Positions 58,995 to 64,000 of a DNA stretch of 64,000 nucleotides are shown piece after piece. A model generated the notes under the pieces. It did not search any database, had not been told where the DNA came from, and saw nothing but the letters and a program-made list of their open reading frames with translations. The position numbers and the translations under genes are program-made. Within the stretch, counting starts at the first letter, position 1; each line of letters begins with the position of its first letter. Source of the DNA: Candidatus Wolframiiraptor gerlachensis (lineage in GTDB: Archaea > Thermoproteota > Nitrososphaeria_A > Caldarchaeales > Wolframiiraptoraceae); the NCBI GenBank assembly GCA_021323375.2, contig JAJPCT020000023.1:1-64000 (forward strand), read 5' to 3'.

Positions 58995-60230
58995 ATGATG
59001 TCTGGTGATCATGCGGTGATGGGGACAAGGTTGAGCTTCCAGGCAATCGCCATCGTGCTTCTCCTCCTGCTCGTGGTATCCCCCATTATGGCTGTATATG
59101 GTCAGGCCGCCAGCAAGACGAGCCCCGATGTCCCCAGCAAGGAGCTTGAGAGGCTGAGACTGCGCGCGCATGTCCTCCAGAGGGTTCTGGAGAGGACCGC
59201 GAATATCGCGAACATCTCTGATTCCTTGAGGAGCGAGATCGAGGCGCTTGTCTCCATGGATATTTCAGCATTATCAGAGGAGGAGCTTAGAGCATTCATC
59301 GCGGAGGTTGAGACCCTTTTAACCGAGATCAGGGAATCGATTCCGAGATGTAATACGACTCTTAGCCAGGAGCGAGTCGCCCTTAGGCTTCTCGAGAGGA
59401 TCAGGGAGAGGCTGAATCTGACCTTGATGAGGATGAACTTGACGCCGGGCGAGGCGGAGCAGGTTAGGGAGTGGATCAGGGAAAGGGTTGGGGAGAATTT
59501 GACGGTCAGGGATGTCGCACATCTCATGAAGAGTGTTAGGGAGATGCTGAGACACATGTTTGTAGCGAGGTTCTCCGAAGAGGCGATGAATTATAGCGAG
59601 AGGGTGGCTGGATCCGGCGCCATTTTCGGCCTAATGAATGCCCTGAATGCCTCGAGCAAGGTCCTATTAGTCCTCGAGAGGGTCAAGATGAGGCTCATAG
59701 AGGTTAATGCATCAGAGAGGGCTGTAGAGGTGATAGAGCATAATATAGAGAGGATAGCGGCGGCGAGGGAGGTTCTGAGGCAGCTTATTGAGAGGATGTC
59801 CGCGGGCCATCCACCCGGAAACATCACGCGGGAGAAGGTTAGGGAGGAGCTTGAGTCAATAGTGAGAGAAAGGGCTGAGAGGCTTAATGAGACGATTGAG
59901 GAGTATCTTGGCAGGCTTCAGGAGCTTAGAGATGAGGCTTTGAGGCTGAATCTAACAGATCTCGCGAATGAGATAGAGAGGGAGATTATGGAGCTTGAGG
60001 CGCTTAAGGATAAGCTTGCATCGGGCAACCTGAGCTTGAGCGAGCTGGCCGGCGCCGCTGCCTCGACTAAGGGATTAATCAAGCATGCCGAGAAGCTTAT
60101 CGAGAAAGCATCCGAGAAGATGGGTAAGTATGGCCCGGATAAGATTCCGCCGGGGAGGGAGCTTCAGCGGGGCGAGAAGGAGAGGGGGCCGCCGATAACC
60201 CCGCCGGGCCAATCAAAGATAAAGCCCTGA
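58995..60230 (+). CDS. Secreted helical protein of unknown function
   Basis: 411 residues (ATG at 58995; the second ATG at 58998 and an ATG at residue 9 are alternatives). Signal peptide FQAIAIVLLLLLVVSPIMAVYG, then almost wholly alpha-helical, Glu/Arg/Leu-rich sequence with predicted coiled coils (for example RLQELRDEALRLNLTDLANE) and at least eight N-x-S/T sites (ANISDS, CNTTLS, LNLTLM and others). The tail is Pro/Lys/Gly-rich (GPPITPPGQSKIKP). No membrane anchor after the signal. No family recognised. It follows the membrane winged-helix gene by 59 bases and may be its target or partner. Confidence 0.65.
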   Translation: MMSGDHAVMGTRLSFQAIAIVLLLLLVVSPIMAVYGQAASKTSPDVPSKELERLRLRAHVLQRVLERTANIANISDSLRSEIEALVSMDISALSEEELRAFIAEVETLLTEIRESIPRCNTTLSQERVALRLLERIRERLNLTLMRMNLTPGEAEQVREWIRERVGENLTVRDVAHLMKSVREMLRHMFVARFSEEAMNYSERVAGSGAIFGLMNALNASSKVLLVLERVKMRLIEVNASERAVEVIEHNIERIAAAREVLRQLIERMSAGHPPGNITREKVREELESIVRERAERLNETIEEYLGRLQELRDEALRLNLTDLANEIEREIMELEALKDKLASGNLSLSELAGAAASTKGLIKHAEKLIEKASEKMGKYGPDKIPPGRELQRGEKERGPPITPPGQSKIKP

Positions 60231-60237
60231 GAAGCAG

Positions 60238-61920
60238 CTAATCAATAATACCCTCCCTTTTTCTCCGATTTTCATATGATGCTCTTATGAATTCTATGAA
60301 GAGTGGTGACGGCTTTCGCGGCCTACTTTTGAACTCTGGATGGAATTGGACTCCAACTATCCAAGCGTCCTTGAGCTCTATCCCGCATATCGTTCCATCA
60401 AGCTCATCATATGCCGAGATCATGAGGCCCTTCTCCGCGGCAAGCTCCGCGTATCTTGGGCTTATGTGATACCTGTGCCTAAACCTCTCAATGATCCTCT
60501 CTGATTTGTATGCCTGGTATAGCTTTGTCCCAGCGATTAGTTTCACGGACCTTCCACCGAGCTTCATTGTCCCTCCTTTAAGGATCATCTCCCGCTGCTC
60601 GCTGAGAAGATCCACTACTGGGTGTGGAGTATTTGGATCAACCTCCGTAGAGTGAGCATTTTTCAGCCCTAGGATGAGCCTTGAGAAGGCGACGAAGAGG
60701 AGCTGGGCCCCAAAGCATATCCCGAGTAGGGGTATCTGCTTTCTTATCGCGTGCTCCGCGGCCATGATCATCCCCTCAACGCCCCTAGCGCCGAACCCCG
60801 GCGTGAGGAGAATTCCATCAACATCATCGAGGATTCTAAGCTTCTCGGGATCTCGTTCAAACTCCTCGGTCTCTATTAGGATCGGCTCTGCTTTCAGTCC
60901 AAGCCACGCGGCGGATGACCTGAGAGCCTCGATTATGCTGATGTAGCTATCGGAGATCATGCAATATTTCCCCGGCATAGCTATCCTGACGCGGTCTGAG
61001 GGCTCCTTAAGCCTCCTAACCAGCTCGCTCCACTCGCCCACCGCCCCATCATCCGGCCTTCTCTTCGGGAGTCCTAGGAGGCTACATAGCAGGTCTCCAA
61101 GCCCCTGCCTCTCGAAAATCATGGGAAGCTCGTAGGGAGTCTCGAGATCCGGGTCCGAGATCACGGCATGCCTCGGCACGCTGCAGAAGAGGCTTATCTT
61201 CTCCTTGATCTCCTCCGGGAGCTCTATCCTGCTCCTCCCAACTATGATGTCTGGTTGAAGACCCATGCTCTGAAGGAGCTTCACACTATGCTGGGTCGGC
61301 TTGGTCTTGAGCTGCCCAACAGTCTCGAGATATGGGACTAGCGTGACATGTACGAGTATTATCCTCCCTTTCCCGAACTCGAGCACTAGCTGCCTCAAGG
61401 CTTCTAGGAATGGCATAACCTCGATGTCGCCGACTGTTCCGCCGATCTCGACGAGCAGAACATCTGGCCTAAGCCTCTGCGAGGCCCCGAGTATCCTCCG
61501 CTTTATCTCATCAGTTATATGCGGTATGACTTGTATGGTTTTTCCGAGGAACTCTCCAACTCTCTCCTTTAATATCACGCTCAGATAGACCTGGCCCGAG
61601 GTAATGTTATTCGATGGATGCATGTTCATCTCGAGGAATCGCTCATAAGTCCCGAAGTCCTGATCTATCTCGGCTATCCTGAACCTGTATCCGGGGGCGG
61701 CCTCGAACTCCCAGACATCCTCACAGACAAAGACCTCCCCATGCTCCACGGGGTTGAGCGTCCCCGGATCAACGTTAAGATATGGATCTATCTTTACAGC
61801 ATCAACCGTGTATCCCCTGAATTGGAGGAGCTTTCCTATCGAGGCTGTTACAACGCCCTTTCCCAGGCCACTCAAGACACCGCCAGTGACGAAGATGAAT
61901 CTCGTGTCTGAGCCGTTCAT
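60238..61920 (-). CDS. pyrG: CTP synthase
   Basis: Makes CTP from UTP, ATP and glutamine. 560 residues. Synthase domain: [20 protein letters not shown] (10-29, ATP loop), [39 protein letters not shown] (core GGTVGDIE). Glutaminase domain: [15 protein letters not shown] (oxyanion), [16 protein letters not shown] (catalytic Cys) and the His/Glu pair in [13 protein letters not shown]. Ends 8 bases from the convergent secreted protein. The gap of 27 bases to pyrD supports a pyrC-pyrD-pyrG operon. Confidence 0.96.
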   Translation of the reverse strand: MNGSDTRFIFVTGGVLSGLGKGVVTASIGKLLQFRGYTVDAVKIDPYLNVDPGTLNPVEHGEVFVCEDVWEFEAAPGYRFRIAEIDQDFGTYERFLEMNMHPSNNITSGQVYLSVILKERVGEFLGKTIQVIPHITDEIKRRILGASQRLRPDVLLVEIGGTVGDIEVMPFLEALRQLVLEFGKGRIILVHVTLVPYLETVGQLKTKPTQHSVKLLQSMGLQPDIIVGRSRIELPEEIKEKISLFCSVPRHAVISDPDLETPYELPMIFERQGLGDLLCSLLGLPKRRPDDGAVGEWSELVRRLKEPSDRVRIAMPGKYCMISDSYISIIEALRSSAAWLGLKAEPILIETEEFERDPEKLRILDDVDGILLTPGFGARGVEGMIMAAEHAIRKQIPLLGICFGAQLLFVAFSRLILGLKNAHSTEVDPNTPHPVVDLLSEQREMILKGGTMKLGGRSVKLIAGTKLYQAYKSERIIERFRHRYHISPRYAELAAEKGLMISAYDELDGTICGIELKDAWIVGVQFHPEFKSRPRKPSPLFIEFIRASYENRRKREGIID

Positions 61921-61947
61921 AATTCATCCACCTTCCGCGAATGCTCT

Positions 61948-62865
61948 TCATAGTCTCTGAGCATACCCCACCAGCTCCTTGATGGATTTGAATCCTCTCG
62001 AGGCGAGAAAGTCCCTTAATCCCTCGATAATCTCCCTGAATATCTCGAGGTCTTTTCTAGCTATCGCCGAGCCCACTCCGACAGCATTGGCTCCCGCGAG
62101 GATTAGCTCTAGCGCGGCCCTCCAGCCATCCACGCCGCCAACGCCGATTATAGGCACATCCGGGAGTTCCCGCCTAATCTCGTATATGGCCGCGACAGCT
62201 ATGGGCCTGATGCATGGCCCCGAGAGGCCTCCGAAGATGTTGGATAATATCGGCGTCATGGATTCCACACTTATAGCCGCCGCCCGGATCGTGTTTATCG
62301 CCGTCACGCCATCAGCCCCAGAGCCAATATAGCGGGAGACAATATCCGGCCTAGCATAATAGGCCGAGATCTTTGCGAAGACAGGCCTCGACGATATGCT
62401 CCTGATTGATCTTATTATGTTGCATGCGAGTTGGATGTCTGAGCCTATTTCCAGCCCATATCCCCCCACGTGCGGGCATGAGAGGTTGAGCTCGATCGCG
62501 CTGCATCCAGCATCCAGAGCATGCTCCGCGACCTCCATGAACTCTCCCTCATCCCTGCCACCTATGCTCGCGATCACTGGTATCCTGATGTTCTCCGCAG
62601 CTCTTCTCAGCTCCATCTTGAAGGCTGTTATCCCCGGGTTCGGCAGCCCCATCGCGTTGAGATAGCCGAATCCGAGATCCACGAATACCGGGTTTGAGTA
62701 GCCCTCCTTCGGCTCACGCGTGATAGTCTTGGTGGTTATCGCGCCGGCGCCAGCCTCCTCAACCCTCTTTATCAGTCCATAAGATGATCCGAGGATCCCC
62801 GATGCAAGGATTGTCGGGTTCCTCAGCCTGAGCCCAGCGAGCTCCACCTCAAGAGCCGGCGACAT
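61948..62865 (-). CDS. pyrD: Dihydroorotate dehydrogenase (class 1)
   Basis: FMN enzyme oxidising dihydroorotate to orotate. 305 residues from ATG 62865, which follows tttgggaggc; the frame is open 12 codons further but without a better start. LAGLRLRNPTILASGILGSS, TKTITREPKEGYSNPVFVDL (core TREPKEGYSNP), NAMGLPNPGI, ELNLSCPHVGG with Ser/Cys active-site loop (NLSCPH), GADGVTAINTIRA and GGLSGPCIRPIAVAAIYEI are conserved. The cysteine base in the active-site loop marks class 1. The 5' end overlaps pyrC. Confidence 0.94.
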   Translation of the reverse strand: MSPALEVELAGLRLRNPTILASGILGSSYGLIKRVEEAGAGAITTKTITREPKEGYSNPVFVDLGFGYLNAMGLPNPGITAFKMELRRAAENIRIPVIASIGGRDEGEFMEVAEHALDAGCSAIELNLSCPHVGGYGLEIGSDIQLACNIIRSIRSISSRPVFAKISAYYARPDIVSRYIGSGADGVTAINTIRAAAISVESMTPILSNIFGGLSGPCIRPIAVAAIYEIRRELPDVPIIGVGGVDGWRAALELILAGANAVGVGSAIARKDLEIFREIIEGLRDFLASRGFKSIKELVGYAQRL

Positions 62866-64000
62866 GCCTCCCAAACCCCATCCCGACCCTGGGCTCACCA
62901 TCCTCCAGCGCTAAAACGCCGCGTAGGAAAACCATCCTAACTTCAGCCTTCACCATCCAGCCCTCGAATGGAGAATACTTGGCCTTTGAGGCGAACCTCA
63001 ATGGATCTATGACATGTTCTCTTCCAAGCTCGACGATCACCACATCGCCATCCATGCCGGGCTCGAGGGCGCCCTTACGAGCTCCCAAGATCTCCGCAGG
63101 TCTGCGGGAGTAGAGATCCAGAGCCCTGAGCGGCATAACGCCATCCATTATCTGGGTCATGATTAGCGGTAGATAGATCTCTAGGCCGGGGAAACCGGGT
63201 GGAACCTCGTCATAGCTACTGCGGAGCTTTTCCTCAAGCAGGTGCGGCGCGTGATCCGATACTATCGCGTCAACGAGCCCAAGCCGTATTGCATTCAGAA
63301 CAGCATCCGCATCCTCGCTGCTCCTGAGGGGCGGATTCACCTTTGCTACCCCGCCAAATCGCCTTACGGCATCCGATGAGAGGAGTGCATGATGCAGGGT
63401 TGCATCGCATGAGATAGTTGCCCCACGCAGCTTCGATGACGCTATCATCATTATCGAGTCGCTGGTTGTCAGGTGGGTGAGGTGGAGCCTTATACGCCCG
63501 CTCCCAGCGATTCTTAGCATGTTCTCCACGGCTCTTACCTCGGCTATCCTCGGCCTTACCCTCCCATGATCCTCGATTGCCGGCTCGGCAATCATCCTCC
63601 TCTCCCGCATTATCGTCTCTGGATCTTCTGGGTGGATTACAACGAGATTTCCCTCGAGGTGATTGATTATTCTGGGCAGCTTATCATAATCCTCTGGATA
63701 TATCTTGAGGCCGCATGCTATCTTCCTGATCTCAGGTATCTCGCGTGGATCTTTGGGCGCGCCGCAGTAAAGTGCGAAGTCTACGAGGGATTTTCTTGTC
63801 GCGATCTCGAGTTTCTCCATCAGCCTCTCGAGCGAGTCTATGAATGGATCATTGTTCGGCATGTCGGCGACCAGTGTTACGCCTCCACGCAGGGCCGCGA
63901 GCGTTCCGGTGTACCAGTCCTCCTTATATGCTTGGTTAAAGTCTCTTAAATGCACATGCATATCCACCATTCCAGGGAGCATTATCTGGCCCTGCTTCAG
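62849..64000 (-). CDS. pyrC: Dihydroorotase (5' end cut by window)
   Basis: Zinc amidohydrolase closing carbamoyl aspartate to dihydroorotate. The frame stays open to the window end (LKQGQIMLPGMVDMHVHLRD), so about 40 N-terminal residues are missing and the ATG at 63982 is internal. Metal ligands HVHLRD, bridging-lysine region GLKIYPEDY, VVIHPEDPE, HLTHLTTSD and catalytic Asp in AIVSDHAPH are all visible; PPGFPGLEIYLPL is the substrate loop. Its end overlaps pyrD by 17 bases. First visible gene of the pyrimidine operon. Confidence 0.93.
   Translation of the reverse strand: MKQGQIMLPGMVDMHVHLRDFNQAYKEDWYTGTLAALRGGVTLVADMPNNDPFIDSLERLMEKLEIATRKSLVDFALYCGAPKDPREIPEIRKIACGLKIYPEDYDKLPRIINHLEGNLVVIHPEDPETIMRERRMIAEPAIEDHGRVRPRIAEVRAVENMLRIAGSGRIRLHLTHLTTSDSIMMIASSKLRGATISCDATLHHALLSSDAVRRFGGVAKVNPPLRSSEDADAVLNAIRLGLVDAIVSDHAPHLLEEKLRSSYDEVPPGFPGLEIYLPLIMTQIMDGVMPLRALDLYSRRPAEILGARKGALEPGMDGDVVIVELGREHVIDPLRFASKAKYSPFEGWMVKAEVRMVFLRGVLALEDGEPRVGMGFGRHVAGS

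Noticed and set aside
1-64000. CRISPR arrays, tRNA and rRNA genes, prophage or replication origin
   Set aside because: No regularly spaced repeats, no tRNA-like T-arms, no rRNA blocks, no integrase or phage genes and no Orc1/Cdc6 gene or origin box clusters were found by reading both strands.

Overview
The window is archaeal and most probably comes from a thermophile of the Thermoproteota (TACK) group. The evidence is archaeal/eukaryotic-type ribosomal proteins (L19e, L32e, S4e, and S30e, which is known mainly from the TACK side), the box C/D protein Nop5, the archaeal GHMP-type shikimate kinase, the archaeal two-step entry into the shikimate pathway, a topoisomerase III-like type IA enzyme, TATA-box promoters and heavy AGG/AGA/ATA codon use. 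I cannot place it to order or genus.

Layout. 1-811: 3' end of aspS, convergent with a methyltransferase. 1400-2654: a small hypothetical gene pair and a long non-coding stretch holding structured RNA copy A. 2655-6505: branched-chain amino acid operon ilvC-leuC-leuD-leuB (minus strand). 6553-15149: ribosomal/secretion superoperon on the minus strand (S30e, L24, S4e, L5, S14, S8, L6, L32e, L19e, L18, S5, L30, L15, SecY, DUF106 insertase). It is interrupted between S8 and L6 by a 0.45-kb non-coding block with RNA copy B. 15222-21107: nitroreductase, a DapB-fold dehydrogenase, Nop5, ornithine carbamoyltransferase and two radical SAM enzymes. 21159-27294: a membrane-anchored AbrB-type regulator, a fucose-isomerase-like protein, ribulose-phosphate epimerase, a sugar ABC ATPase and a PPi-type phosphofructokinase. 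27397-33972: Ca2+-type P-ATPase, a DRE-TIM synthase resembling Re-citrate synthase followed by an isocitrate-dehydrogenase homologue, a cyclophilin-like protein and DeoC.

33973-37830 is a visibly AT-richer island with a xylulokinase interrupted by one in-frame TGA, an SDR dehydrogenase and a Gfo/Idh/MocA oxidoreductase whose expected start codon reads ACG. It looks acquired and possibly decaying. 37920-39284: uracil-DNA glycosylase, MoaD, MoaE. 39400-43747: a type IV pilus-like set (pilin-like protein, secretion ATPase, membrane core) followed by a membrane zinc-ribbon protein. 43749-46301: a large surface protein. 46638-55158: one continuous aromatic amino acid cluster (aroA', aroB', aroD, aroE, aroK, aroA, aroC on plus; tyrA, pheA converging on minus). 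55256-60230: topoisomerase IA, M48 protease with zinc ribbons, a membrane winged-helix regulator and a secreted helical protein. 60238-64000: pyrimidine genes pyrG, pyrD, pyrC (the last cut by the window end).

The most interesting signal is a pair of diverged copies of one structured RNA (2358-2480 and 12433-12551). They share an invariant 13-base core, show compensatory base-pair changes in several helices and carry two mutually exclusive hairpins. I do not recognise it as any known archaeal RNA. No tRNA, rRNA, CRISPR array or insertion sequence was seen.
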